A DNA stretch of 64,000 nt from Ehretia macrophylla (Eukaryota; Streptophyta; Magnoliopsida; Boraginales; Ehretiaceae): NCBI GenBank assembly GCA_037974665.1, contig CM075773.1, positions 17,288,146 to 17,352,145 on the forward strand. The letters run 5' to 3'. The notes under the pieces were generated by a model. The model saw only the letters and a list, made by a program, of their open reading frames with translations, ran no database searches and was not told where the DNA came from. Position 1 is the stretch's first letter. The number at the start of each line of letters is the position of its first letter. Below are positions 36,163-47,833 of the stretch, piece by piece. The translations under genes and the position numbers were made by a program.

Positions 36163-36531
36163 GATAGGTAGGGTCAAGTTAGGTGTTTAGTGGTCTACTA
36201 AAAATGAGCATTGGTAGCTTAAAAACGAGCCTAAAGTGTAAAGTATAAGCTAACTAATTAAAACACTAAGTTAGTTACGTAACACTATTCATTGAACCAC
36301 GAAAATCATTTTCTAAACGAGTGCTCCTATCGCTCCTAGCTCAATTGCACAATTTTCACATTCCTTTAACAATTAATATGATTTAATAAAAATGCTAATT
36401 CACTAATATAATGCAGTTTAAAAATTGAATGAATAGTGACCAAGAAAGACAACAGGTAAAACACATAATTTAATGCACAATTAATGGATGCAACATTTAA
36501 AAATGTGTACGGTAGAATCTCGGGCGTCACA

Positions 36532-36536
36532 AGCAC
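36532..36536. repeat. Target site duplication, right copy
   Basis: AGCAC directly after the GGGCGTCACA end of the LTR, identical to the left copy. The next base, 36537, continues the 5S gene at rRNA nt 57. Confidence 0.93.
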
Positions 36537-37150
36537 GCTTAACTTCGATGTTCTGATGGGATCCGGTACATTAGTGCTGGTATGATCGCACCCGTCATGT
36601 TGAGGGCACAATTCCTTTATGTGTTAACGGTTCACAGTCCCAGCCTAGAGATATGGCCCATTCAAAAGGCCCAATGGGCTTAACGACAACCCATCCGCTT
36701 CAACAACGCAGCATCCTCGCAAGACGTGATATCGACGCATTGTAGGGTCCTCTAATGTGCCGCGAGTAAGGTTGTCATCCTTTTAACAGCTCACGACGTA
36801 CGATCTGGGACGGAAAAACAGAGCAAATGAAGAAAAGTGCCCCGAAACTGATGAAAACGTTCGATTTTGAGCTCCGAAAAGGGCACAGCGAGCTAGCTGG
36901 CTGCCCCCGTCGTAGAGCTCTCAGAGAGCTTTCCAACGGTATGCTATGAGCCTCGTAACTCCTTACGGATCAAAAGTTAAGGGCACCGGAGCGACGGAGA
37001 CCTGGTCACAAACCCAACGCCCTCGGTTTGCGGGCCCAGCCTCCACGTGAAGAGAAGATGTCTTGCCCAAGGTGCCGTGGGATTCGATAATAGAAATGTG
37101 GAGGGTAAAGTATTTTGGCAACCCTAACCGTCGCAAAAAAAATTGAAATG

Positions 37151-37270
37151 GGGGGTACAACACGAGGGCTTCCCAGGGGGTCACCCATCCTAGTACTGCT
37201 CTCGCCCAAGCACGCTTAACTTCGGAGTTCTGATGGGATCCGGTGCATTAGTGCTGGTATGATCGCACCC
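37151..37270 (-). rRNA. 5S rRNA, copy 51
   Basis: Changes T73C, T103C and C114T. The spacer before it has CCGTCGC in place of CCGGAGC, a mark also seen at copies 52 and 61. Confidence 0.96.
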
Positions 37271-37790
37271 GTCATGTTGAGGGCACAATTCCTTTATGTG
37301 TTAACGGTTCACAGTCCGAGCCAAGAGATATGGCCCATTCAAAAGGCCCAATGGGCTTAACGACAACCCATCCGCTTCAATAACGTAGCATCCTCGCAAG
37401 ACGTGATATCGACGCATTGTAGCGTCCTCTAATGTGCCGCGAGTAAGGTTGTCGTCCTTTTAACAGCTCACGACGTACGATCCGGGACGGAAAAACAGAG
37501 CAAATGAAGAAAAGTGGCCCGAAACTAATGAAAACGTTCGATTTTGAGCTCTGAAAATGGCAAAGCGAGCTAGCTAGCTGCCCCCGTCGTAGAGCTCTCA
37601 GAGAGCTTTCCAACGGAATGCTGTGCGCCTCGTAACTCCTTACGGATCAAAAGTTATGCGCACCGGTTTGCGGGCCCAGCCTCCATGTGAAGAGAAGCTG
37701 TCTTGCCCAAGGTGCCGTGGTATTCGATAATAGAAATGTGGTGGGTAAAGTATCTTGCCAACCCTAACCGTCGCAAAAAAAATTGAAAAG

Positions 37791-37910
37791 GGGGGTGCAA
37801 CACGAGGACTTCCAAGGGGGTCACCCATCCTAGTACTACTCTTGCCCAAGCACGCTTAACTTCGGAGTTCTGATGGGATCCGGTGCATTAGTGCTGGTAT
37901 GATCGCACCC
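37791..37910 (-). rRNA. 5S rRNA, copy 52
   Basis: Changes G68A (intermediate element) and G97T (box C). Short 640-bp unit, deletion junction 37666/37667. Shares both changes with copies 63 and 65. Confidence 0.96.
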
Positions 37911-38467
37911 GTCATGTTGAGGGCACAATTCCTTTATGTGTTAACGGTTCACAGTCCCAGCCGAGAGATATGGCCCATTCAAAAGGCCCAATGGGCTTAA
38001 CGACAACCCATCCGCTTCAATAACGCAGCATCCTCGCAAGACGTGATATCGACGCATTGTAGGGTCCTCTAATGTGCCGCGAGTAAGGTTGTCGTCCTTT
38101 TAACAGCTCACGACGTACGATCCGGGACGGAAAAACAGAGCAAAAGAAGAAAAGTGGCCCGAAACTAATTAAAACGTTTTATTTTGAGCTCCGAAAATGG
38201 CACTGCGAGCTAGCTGGCTGCCCCCGTCTTAGAGCTCTCAGAGAGCTTTCCAACGGTATGCTGTGCGCCTCGTAACTCCTTACGGATCAAAAGTTATGGG
38301 CACCGGAGCGACGGAGACCTGGTCATAAGCCCTACGCCCACGGTTTGCGGGCCCATCCTCCACGTGAAGAGAAGTTGTCTTGCCCAAGGTGCCATGGGAT
38401 TCGATAATAGAAATGTGGTGGGTAAAGTATCTTGGCAACCCTAACCGGAGCAAAAAAAATTGAAAAG

Positions 38468-38587
38468 GGGGGTGCAACACGAGGACTTCCCACGGGGTCA
38501 CCCATCCTAGTACTACTCTCGCCCAAGCACGCTTAACTTCGGTGTTCTGATGGGATCCGGTGCATTAGTTCTGGTATGATCGCACCC
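38468..38587 (-). rRNA. 5S rRNA, copy 53
   Basis: Changes C18A, T45A and C95G (box C). Confidence 0.96.
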
Positions 38588-39142
38588 GTCATGTTGAGGG
38601 CACAATTCCTTTATGTGTTAACGGTTCACAGTCCCAGCCTAGAGATATGGCCCATTCAAAAGGCCCAATGGGCTTAACGATAACCCATCCGCTTCAACAA
38701 CGCAGCATCCTCGCAAGACGTGATATCGACGCATTGTAGGGTCCTCTAATGTGCCGCGAGTAAGGTTGTCGTCCTTTAACAGCTCACGACGTACGATCCG
38801 GGACAGAAAAACTGAGCAAAAGAAGAAAAGTGGCCCGAAACTGATGAAAACGTTCGATTTTGAGCTCTGAAAAAGGCACAGCAAGCTAGCTTGCTGCCTC
38901 GTCGTAGAGCTCTCAGAGGGCTTTCCAACGGTATGCCGTGCGCTTCGTAACTCCTTACGGATCAAAAGTTATGGGCACCGGAGCGACGGAGACCTGGTCA
39001 CAAGCCCTACGCCCTCGGTTTGCGGGCCCAGCCTCCACGTGAAGAGAAGTTGTCTTGCCCAAGGTGCCGTGGGATTCGATAATAGAAATGTGGTTGATAA
39101 AGTATCTTGGCAACCCTAACCGGAGAAAAAAAAATTGAAAAG

Positions 39143-39262
39143 GGGGGTGCAACACGAGGACTTCCCAAGGGGTCACCCATCCTAGTACTACTCTCGCCCA
39201 AGCACGCTTAACTTCGGAGTTCTGATGGGATCCGGTGCATTAGTGCTGGTATGATCGCACCC
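39143..39262 (-). rRNA. 5S rRNA, copy 54
   Basis: Single change C95T (box C). Unit of 675 bp. Partner of copy 45. Confidence 0.97.
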
Positions 39263-39819
39263 GTCATGTTGAGGGCACAATTCCTTTATGTGTTAACGGT
39301 TCACAGTTCCAGCCTAGAGATATGGCCCATTCAAAAGGCCCAATGGGCTTAACGACAACCCATCCGCTTCAACAACGCAGCATCCTCGCAAGACGTGATA
39401 TCGACGCATTGTAGGGTCCTCTAATGTGCCACGAGTAAGGTTGTCTTCCTTTTAACATCTCACGATGTACGATCCGGGACGGAAAAATAGAGCAAAAGAA
39501 GAAAAGTGGCCCGAAATTAATGAAAAAGTTCGATTTTGAGCTCTGAAAAGGGCACAGCGAGCTAGCTGGCAGCCCCCGTCGTAGAGCTCTCAAAGTGCTT
39601 TTCAACGGTATGCTGTGCGCCTCGTAACTCCTTACGGATCAAAAGTTATGGGCACCGGAGCGACGGAGACCTGGTCACAAACCCTACGCCCTCGGTTTGC
39701 GGGCCCAGCCTCCACGTGAAGAAAAGTTGTCTTGCCCAATGTGCCGTGGGATTCGATAATAGAAATGTGGTGGGTAAAGTATCTTGGCAACCCTAACCGG
39801 AGCAAAAAAAAACGAAAAG

Positions 39820-39939
39820 GGGGGTGCAACACGAGGACTTCCTAGGGGGTCACCCATCCTAGTACTACTCTCGCCCAAGCATGCTTAACTTCGGAGTTCT
39901 GATGGGATCCTGTGTATTAGTGCTGGTATGATCGCAGCT
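39820..39939 (-). rRNA. 5S rRNA, copy 55 (diverged)
   Basis: Six changes: G1A, G3C, G25A, C29A, G58A (box A) and G97A. The start of the transcript is altered and helix I weakened. Its spacer still matches partner copy 46. Pseudogene candidate. Confidence 0.92.
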
Positions 39940-40496
39940 GTCATGTTGACGGCACAATTCATTTATGTGTTAACGGTTCACTGTCCCAGCCTAGAGAGAT
40001 GGCCCATTCAAAAGGCCCAATGGGCATAACGACAACCCATCCGCTTCAACAGCAAAGCATCCTCGCAAGACGTGATATCGACGCATTGTAGGGTCCTCTA
40101 ATGTGCCACGAGTAAGGTTGTCGTCCTTTTAACAGCACACGACGTACGATCCGGGATGGAAAAACAGAGCAAACGAAGAAAAGTGGCCCGAAACTAATGA
40201 AAACGTTCGATTTTGAGCTCCGAAAAGGGCACAGCGTGCTTGCTGGCAGCCCCCGTCGTAGAGCTCTCAGAGATCTTTCCAACGGTATGCTGTTCGCCTC
40301 GTAACTCCTTACATATCAAAAGTTATGGGCACCGGAGCGACGGTGACCTGGTCACAAGCCGTACGCCCTCGGTTTGCGGGCCCAGCCTCCACGTGAAGAG
40401 AAGTTGTCTTGCCCAAGGTGCCGTGGTATTCGATAATAGAAATGTGGTGGGTAAAGTATCTTGGCAACCCTAACCGGAGCAAAAAAAATTGAAAAG

Positions 40497-40616
40497 GGGG
40501 GTGCAACACGAGGACTTCCCAAGGGGTCACCCATCCTAGTACTACTCTCGCCCAAGCACGCTTAACTTCGGAGTTCTGATGGGATCCGGTGCATTAGTGC
40601 TGGTATGACCGCACCC
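40497..40616 (-). rRNA. 5S rRNA, copy 56
   Basis: Changes A8G and C95T (box C). Confidence 0.96.
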
Positions 40617-41136
40617 GTCATGTTGAGGGCACAATTCCTTTATGTGTTAACGGTTCACAGTCCCAGCCTAGAGATATGGACCATTGAAAAGGCCCAATGG
40701 GCTTAACGACAACCCATCCGCTTCAACAACGCAGCATCCTCGCGAGACGTGATATCGACGCATTGTAGGGTCCTCTAATGTGCCGCGAGTAAAGTTGTCG
40801 TCCTTTTACCAGCTCACGACGTACGATCCGGGACGGATAAACAGAGCAAAAGAAAAAAAGTGGCCCGAAACTGATGAAAACGTTCGATTTTGAGCTCCGA
40901 AAAGGGCACAACGGGCTATCTAGCTGCCCCCGTCGTAGAGCTCTCAGAGATCTTTCCAACGGTATGCTGTTCGCCTCGTAACTCCTTACGGATCAAAAGT
41001 TATGGGCACCGGTTTGCGGTCCCTACCTCCACGTGAAGAGAAGTTGTCTTGCCCAATGTGTCGTGGGATTCGATACTAGAAATGTGGTGGGTAAAGTATC
41101 TTGGCAACCCTAACCGGAGCAAAAAAAATTGAAAAG

Positions 41137-41256
41137 GGGGGTGCAACACGAGGACTTCCCCGGGGGTCACCCATCCTAGTACTACTCTCGCCCAAGCATG
41201 CTTAACTTCGGAGTTCTGATGGGATCCGGTGCATTAGTGCTAGTATGATCGCACCC
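41137..41256 (-). rRNA. 5S rRNA, copy 57
   Basis: Changes C15T, G58A (box A) and T96G (box C). Short 640-bp unit, deletion junction 41012/41013. Partner of copy 48. Confidence 0.96.
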
Positions 41257-41814
41257 GTCATGTTGAGGGCACAAATCCTTTATGTGTTAACGGTTCACAG
41301 TCCCAGCCTAGAGATATGGCCCATTCAAAAGGCCCAATGGGCTTAAAGACAACCGATCCGCTTCAACAACGCAGCATCCTCGCAAGACGTGATATCGACG
41401 CATTGTAGGGTCCTCAAATGTGCCGCGAGTAAGGTTGTTGTCCTTTTAACAACTCACGACGTACGATCCGGGACGGAAAAACCGAGCAAAAGAAGAAAAG
41501 TGGCCCGAAACTGATGAAAACGTTCGATTTTGAGCTCCAAAAAAGGCACAGCGTGCTTGCTGGCAGCCGCCGTTGTAGAGCTCTCAAAGAGCTTTCCAAC
41601 GGTATGATGTGCGCCTCGTAACTCCTTACGGATCAAAAGTTATGGGTACCGGAGCGACGGAGACCTGGTCACATGCCCTACGCCCTCGGTTTGCGGGCCC
41701 ATCCTCCACGTGAAGAGAAGTTGTCTTGCCCAAGGTGCCGTGGGATTCGGTAATAGAAATGTGGTGGGTAAAGTATCTTGGCAACCCTAACCGGCAGAAA
41801 AAAAAATTGAAAAG

Positions 41815-41934
41815 GGGAGTGCAACACGAGGACTTCCCAGGGGGTAACCCATCCTAGTACTACTCTCGCCCAAGCACGCTTAACTTCGGAGTTCTGATGG
41901 GATCCGGTGCATTAGTGCCGGTATGATCGCACCT
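41815..41934 (-). rRNA. 5S rRNA, copy 58
   Basis: Changes G1A, A16G, G89T (box C) and C117T. Unit of 678 bp. Confidence 0.95.
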
Positions 41935-42491
41935 GTCATGTTGAAGACACAATTCCTTTTTGTGTTAACGGTTCACAGTCCCAGCCTAGAGATATGGCCC
42001 ATTGAAAAGGCCCAATGGGCTTAACGACAACCCATCCGCTTCAACAACGCAGCATCCTCGCAAGACGTGATATTGACGCATTGTAGGGTCCTCTAATGTG
42101 GCGCGAGTAAGGTTGTCGTCCTTTTAACAGCTCACAACGTACGATCCGGGATGGAAAAACAGAGCAAAAGAAGAAAAGTGGCCAGAAACTAATGAAAACG
42201 TTCGATTTTGAGCTCCGAAAAGGGAACAGCAAGCTAGCTGGCTACCCCCATCTTAGAGCTCTCAGAGAGCTTTCCAACAGTATGCTGTGCGCCTCGTAAC
42301 TCCTTACGGATCAAAAGTTATGGGCACCGGAGCGACGGAGACCTGGTCACAAGCCCTACGCCCTCGGTTTGCTGGCCCAGCCTCCACGAGAAGAGAAGTT
42401 CTCTTGCCCAAGGTGCCGTGGGATTCGATAATAGAAATGTGGTGGGTAAAGTATCTTGGAAACCCTAACCGGAGCAAAAAAAATTGAAAAG

Positions 42492-42611
42492 GGGGGTGCA
42501 ACACGAGGACTTCCCAGGGGGTCACCCATCCTAGTACTACTCTCGCCCAAGCACGCTTAACTTCGGAGTTCTGATGGGATCCGGTGCATTAGTACTGGTA
42601 TGATCGCACCC
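42492..42611 (-). rRNA. 5S rRNA, copy 59
   Basis: Single change C18T. Confidence 0.97.
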
Positions 42612-43168
42612 GTCATGTTGAGGGCACAATTCCTTTATGTGTTAACGGTTCACAGTCCCAACCTAGAGATATGGCCCATTCAAAAGACCCAATGGGCTTA
42701 ACGACAACCCATCCGCTTCAACAACGCAGCATCCTCGCAAGACGTGATATCGACGCATTGTAGGGTCCTCTAATGTGCTGCGAGTAAGGTTGTCGTCCTT
42801 TTAACAGCTCACGACGTACGATCCGGGACGGAAAAATGAAGCAAAAGAAGAAAAGTGGCCCGAAACTAATGAAAACGTTCGATTTTGAGCTCCAAAAAGG
42901 GCACAGCGAGATAACTTGCTGCCTCCGTCGTAGAGCTCTCAGAGAGCTTTCCAACGGTATGTTGTGCGCCTCGTAACTCCTTACGGATCAAAAGTTATGG
43001 GCACCGGAGCGACGGAGACCTGGTCACAAGCCCTACGCCCTCGGTTTGCGGGCCCAGCCTCCACGTGAAGAGAAGTTGTCTTGCCCAAGGTGCCGTGGGA
43101 TTCGATAATAGAAATGTGGTGGGTAAAGTATCTTGGCAACCCTAACCGGAGCAAAAAAAATTGAAAAG

Positions 43169-43288
43169 GGGGGTGCAACACGAGGACTTCCCATGGGGTC
43201 ACCCATCCTAGTACTACTCTCGCCCAAGCACGCTTAACTTCGAAGTTCTGATGGGATCCGGTGCATTAGTGCTGGTATGATCGCACCC
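43169..43288 (-). rRNA. 5S rRNA, copy 60
   Basis: Changes C46T and C95A (box C). Confidence 0.96.
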
Positions 43289-43845
43289 GTCATGTTGAGG
43301 GCACAATTCCTTTATGTGTTAACGGTTCACAGTCCCAGCCTAGAGATATGGCCCATTCAAAAGGCCCAATGGGCTTAACGACAACCCATCCGCTTCAACA
43401 ACGCAGCATCCTCGCAAGACGTGATATCGACGCATTCTAGGGTCCTCTAATGTGCCGCGAGTAAGGTTGTCATCTTTTTAACAGCTCACGACGTACGATC
43501 CGGGATGAAAAAACAGAGCAAAAGGAGAAAAGTGCCCCGAAACTGATGAAAACGTTCGATTTTGAGCTCCGAAAAGGGCACAGCGAGCTAGCTGGCTGCC
43601 CCCGTCATAGAGCTCTCAGTGAGCTTTCCAACGGTATGTTGTGCGCCGCGTAGCTCCTTACGCATCAGAAGTTATGGGCACCGGAACGACTGATACCTGG
43701 TCACAATCCCTACGCCCTCGGTTTGAGAGCCTAGCCTCTACGTGAAGTGAAGTTGTCTTGGCCAATGTGCCGTGTGATTCGAAAATAGAAATGTGGTGGG
43801 TAAAGTATTTTGGCAACCCTAACCGTCGCAAAAAAAATTGAAAAG

Positions 43846-43965
43846 CGGGGTGCAACACGAGGACTTCCCAGGGGGTCACCCATCCTAGTACTACTCTCGC
43901 CCAAGCACGCTTAACTTCGGAGTTCTGATGGGATCCGGAGCATTAGTGCTGGTATGATCGCACCC
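43846..43965 (-). rRNA. 5S rRNA, copy 61
   Basis: Changes A27T and C120G. Its 3' spacer (43640-43830) is unusually rich in changes while the gene is nearly consensus, which suggests conversion of the gene or constraint on it. Confidence 0.96.
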
Positions 43966-44522
43966 GTCATGTTGAGGGCACAATTCCTTTATGTGTTAAC
44001 GGTTCACCGTCCCAGCCTAGAGATATGGCCCATTCAAAAGGCCCAATGGGCTTGACGACGACCCATCCGATTCAATATCGCAGCATCCTCGCAAGACGTG
44101 TTATCGACGCATTGTAGGGTCCTCTAATGTGCCGCGAGTAAGGTTATCGTCCTTTTAACAGCTCACGACGTACGATCCAGGACGGAAAAACAGAGCAAAA
44201 GAAGAAAAGTGGCCCGAAACTAATGAAAACGTTCGATTTTGAGCTCCGAAAATGGCACAGCGAGCTAGCTGGATGCCCCCGTCGTAGAGCTCTCAGAGAG
44301 CTTTCCAACGGTTTGCTGTGCGCCTCGTAACTCCTTATGGATCAAAAGTTATGGGCACCGGAGCGACGGAGACCTGGTCACAAGCCCTACGCCCTCGGTT
44401 TGCGGGCCCAGCCTCCACGTGAAGAGGAGTTGTCTTGCCCAAGGTGCCGTGGGATTCGATAATAGAAATGTGGTGGGTAAAGTATCTTGGCAACCCTAAC
44501 CGGGGAAAAAAAAATTGAAAAG

Positions 44523-44642
44523 GGGGGTACAACACGAGGACTTCCCAGGGGGTCACCCATCCTAGTACTACTCTCGCCCAAGCACGCTTAACTTCGGAGT
44601 TCTGATGGGATCCGGTGCATTAGTGCTGGTATGATCGCACCC
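44523..44642 (-). rRNA. 5S rRNA, copy 62
   Basis: Single change C114T, shared with copy 66 along with the CCGGGGAAAA spacer mark, 2,671 bp away. Confidence 0.97.
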
Positions 44643-45199
44643 GTCATGTTGAGGGCACAATTCCTTTATGTGTTAACGGTTCACAGTCCCAGCCTAGAGA
44701 TATGGCCCATTCAAAAGGCCCAATGGGCTTAACGACAACCCATCCGCTTCAACAACGCATCATCCTCGCAAGACGTGATATCGACGCATTGTAGGGTCCT
44801 CTAATGTGCCGCAAGTAAGGTTGTCGTCCTTTTAACAGCTCACGACGTACGATCCGGGACGGAAAAACAGAGCAAAAGAAGAAAAGTGGCCCGAAACTAA
44901 TGAAAACGTTCGATTTTGAGCTCCGAAAATGGCACAGCGAGCTAGCTGGCTGCCCCCGTCTTAGAGCTCTCAGAGAGCTTTCCAACGGTATGCTGTGCGC
45001 CTCGTAACTCCTTACGGATCAAAAGTTATGGGCACCGGAGCGACGGAGACCTGGTCACAAGCCCTACGCCCTCGGTTTGCGCGCCCAGCCTCCACGTGAA
45101 GAGAAGTTGTCTTGCCCAAGGTGCCGTGGGATTCGATAATAGAAATGTGGTTGGTAAAGTATCTTGGCAACCCTAACCGAAGCAAAAAAAATTGAAAAG

Positions 45200-45319
45200 G
45201 GGGGTGCAACACGAGGACTTCCAAGGGGGTCACCCATCCTAGTACTACTCTTGCCCAAGCACGCTTAACTTCGGAGTTCTGATGGGATCCGGTGCATTAG
45301 TGCTGGTATGATCGCACCC
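45200..45319 (-). rRNA. 5S rRNA, copy 63
   Basis: Changes G68A (intermediate element) and G97T (box C). Confidence 0.96.
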
Positions 45320-45875
45320 ATCATGTTGAGGGCACAATTCCTTTATGTGTTAACGGTTCACAGTCCCAGCCTAGAGATATGGCCCATTCAAAAGGCCCAA
45401 TGGGCTTAACGACAACCCATCCGCTTCAACAACGCAGCATCCTCGCAAGACGTGATATCGACGCATTGTAGGGTCCTCTAATGTCCTGCGAGTAAGGTTG
45501 TCGTCCTTTTAACAGCTCACGACGTACGATACGGGACGGAAAAACGGAGCAAAAGTAGAAAAGTAGCCCGAAACTAATGAAAACGTTCGATTTTGAGCTC
45601 CGAAAAGGGCAAAGCGAGATAGCTTGCTGCCCCCGTCGTAGAGCTCTCAGAGTGCTTTCCAACGGTATGTTGTGCGCCTCGTAACTCCTTACGGATCAAA
45701 AGTTATGGGCACCGGAGCGACGGAGACCTGGTCACAAGCCCTACGCCCTCGGTTTGCGGGCCCAGCTTCCACGTGAAGAGAAGTTGTCTTGCCCAAGGTG
45801 TCGTGGGATTCGATAATAGAAATGTGGTGGGTAAAGTATCTTGGCAACCCTAACCGGAGCAAAAAAAATTGAAAA

Positions 45876-45995
45876 GGGGGTGCAACACGAGGACTTCCCA
45901 GGGGGTCACCCATCCTAGTACTACTCTCGCCCAAGCACGCTTAACTTCAGAGTTCTGATGGGATCCGGTGCATTAGTGCTGGTATGATCGCACCC
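45876..45995 (-). rRNA. 5S rRNA, copy 64
   Basis: Single change C47T, at a CpG. Unit of 676 bp, with one G fewer past the 3' end. Confidence 0.97.
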
Positions 45996-46516
45996 GTCAT
46001 GTTGAGGGCACAATTCCTTTATGTGTTAACGGTTCACAGTCCCAGCCTAGAGATATGGCCCATTCAAAAGGCCCAATGGGCTTAACGACAACCCATCCGC
46101 TTCAACAACGCAGCATCCTCGCAAGACGTGATATCGACGCATTGTAGGGTCCTCTAATGTGCCGCGAGTAAGGTTGTCATCCTTTTAACAGCTCACGACG
46201 TACGATCCGGGACGGAAAAATAGAGCAAAAGAAGAAAAGTGGCCCGAAACTGATGAAACCGATCGATTTTAAGCTCCAAAAAGGGCACAGCGAGCAAGCT
46301 AGCTGCCCTTGTGGTAGAGCTCTCAGAGAGCTTTCCAACGGTATGCTGTGCGCCTCGTAACTCCTTACGGATCAAAAGTTATGGGCACCGGTTTGCGGGC
46401 CCAGCCTCCATGTGAAGAGAAGTTGTCTTGCCCAACGTGCCGTGGTATTCGATAATAGAAATGTGGTGGGTAAATTATCTTGGCAACCCTAACCGGAGCA
46501 AAAAAAATTGAAAAGC

Positions 46517-46636
46517 GGGGGTGCAACACGAGGACTTCCAAGGGGGTCACCCATCCTAGTACAACTCTTGCCCAAGCACGCTTAACTTCGGAGCTCTGAT
46601 GGGATCCGGTGCATTAGTGCTGGTATGATCGCACCC
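46517..46636 (-). rRNA. 5S rRNA, copy 65
   Basis: Changes A43G, G68A (intermediate element), A74T and G97T (box C). Short 641-bp unit, deletion junction 46391/46392, with one extra base beside the 3' G-run. Confidence 0.95.
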
Positions 46637-47193
46637 GTCATGTTGAGGGCACAATTCCTTTATGTGTTAACGGTTCACCGTCCCAGCCGAGAGATATGGC
46701 CCATTCAAAAGGCCCAATGGGCTTAACGACAACCCATCCGCTTCAATAACGCAGCATCCTCGCAAGACGTGATATCGATGCATTGTAGGGTCCTCTAATG
46801 TGCCACGAGTAAGGTTGTCATCCTTTTAACAGCTCACGACGTACGATCCCGGACGGAAAAACACAGCAAAAGAAGAAAAGTGACCCGAAACTAGTGAAAA
46901 CGTTCGATTTTGAGCTCCGAAAATGGCACAGCAAGCTAGCAGGCTGCCCCCGTCTTAGAGCTCTCAGAGAGCTTTCCAACGGTGTGCTGTGCGCCTCGTA
47001 ACTCCTTACGGATCAAAAGTTATGGGCACCGGAGCAACGGAGACCTGGTCACAAGCCCTACGCCCTCGGTTTGCGGGCCCAGCCTCCACGTGAAGAGAAG
47101 TTGTCTTGCCCAAGGTGCCGTGGGATTCGATAATAGAAATGTGGTGGGTAAAGTATCTTGGCAACCCTAACCGGGGAAAAAAAAATTGAAAAG

Positions 47194-47313
47194 GGGGGTA
47201 CAACACGAGGACTTCCCAAGGGGTCACCCATCCTAGTACTACTCTCGCCCAAGCACGCTTAACTTCGGAGTTCTAATGGGATCCGGTGCATTAGTGCTGG
47301 TATGATCGCACCC
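47194..47313 (-). rRNA. 5S rRNA, copy 66
   Basis: Changes C39T, C95T (box C) and C114T. Confidence 0.96.
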
Positions 47314-47833
47314 GTCATGTTGAGGGCACAATTCCTTTATGTGTTAACGGTTCACAGTCCCAGCCTAGAGATATGGCCCATTCAAAAGGCCCAATGGGCT
47401 TAACGACAACCCATCCGCTTCAACAACGCATCATCCTCGCAAGACGTGATATCGACGCATTGTAGGGTCCTCTAATGTGCCGCAAGTAAGGTTGTCGTCC
47501 TTTTAACAGCTCACGACGTACGATCTGGGACGGAAAAACAGAGCAAAAGAAGAAAAGTGGCCCGAAACTGTTGAAAATGTTCGATTTTGAGCTCCGAAAA
47601 GAGCACAGCAAGCTAGCTAGATGCCCCCGTCGTAGAGCTCTCCGAGAGCTTTCCAATGGTATGCTGTGCGTCTCATAACTCCTTACGCATCAAAAGTTAT
47701 GGGCACCGGTTTGCGGGCCCAGCCTCCACGTGAAGAGAAGTTGTGTTGCCCAAGGAGCCGTGGGATTCGATAATAGAAATGTGGTTGGTAAAGTATCTTG
47801 GCAACCCTAACCGGAGCAAAAAAAATTGAAAAG

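Larger units (their letters stand above)
33204..36531 (-). mobile_element. Solo LTR, probably of a Ty3/gypsy (Tekay/Del-like) retrotransposon
   Basis: A 3,328-bp AT-rich insertion with TG...CA ends, flanked by a perfect 5-bp direct repeat AGCAC, as retroviral-type integrase leaves. The ends are near inverted repeats: TGTAACGCCCCGA at the left, and the complement of the right end reads TGTGACGCCCGAGA. No gag, protease, reverse transcriptase, RNase H or integrase reading frame is present, and no primer-binding site or second LTR is seen; the longest open frames are under 90 codons. A solo LTR from LTR-LTR recombination explains this. Minus orientation is inferred because GGGGCGTTACA is the LTR 3' end I know to precede TGGTATCAGAGC primer sites in plant chromoviruses. 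The clade guess rests on LTR length and ends only. A non-autonomous element is the main alternative. Confidence 0.85.
33141..36593 (-). pseudogene. 5S rRNA copy 50, split by the solo LTR
   Basis: The 5' part (nt 1-62) lies at 36532-36593 and the 3' part (nt 58-120) at 33141-33203; nt 58-62 are present twice as the target duplication. The LTR enters inside box A and separates it from the intermediate element and box C by 3.3 kb, so the internal promoter is destroyed. Changes are C26T, T45A and C46T in the 5' part and G97A and C107T in the 3' part. The two halves are in register and each is joined to a normal flanking spacer. Inactive as a 5S gene; any transcript of the 3' half would depend on the LTR. 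Confidence 0.96.
39140..41750. repeat. Block duplicated on the other side of the LTR (right copy)
   Basis: Partner of 29790-32400, holding copies 54 to 57. Subtracting the LTR and its duplication (3,333 bp) from the offset leaves 6,017 bp, or nine array units, so the blocks sat nine units apart before the insertion or were copied across it. Confidence 0.8.

Noticed and set aside
33204-36531. Full-length retrotransposon or a Helitron/DNA transposon
   Set aside because: No internal coding domains or second LTR are seen, and a 5-bp target duplication with TG...CA ends fits LTR integration. Helitrons leave no target duplication.
36366-36611. 81-codon minus-strand frame across the LTR/5S junction
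   Set aside because: It joins LTR sequence to 5S gene sequence across the insertion point, so it arose by chance at the junction.
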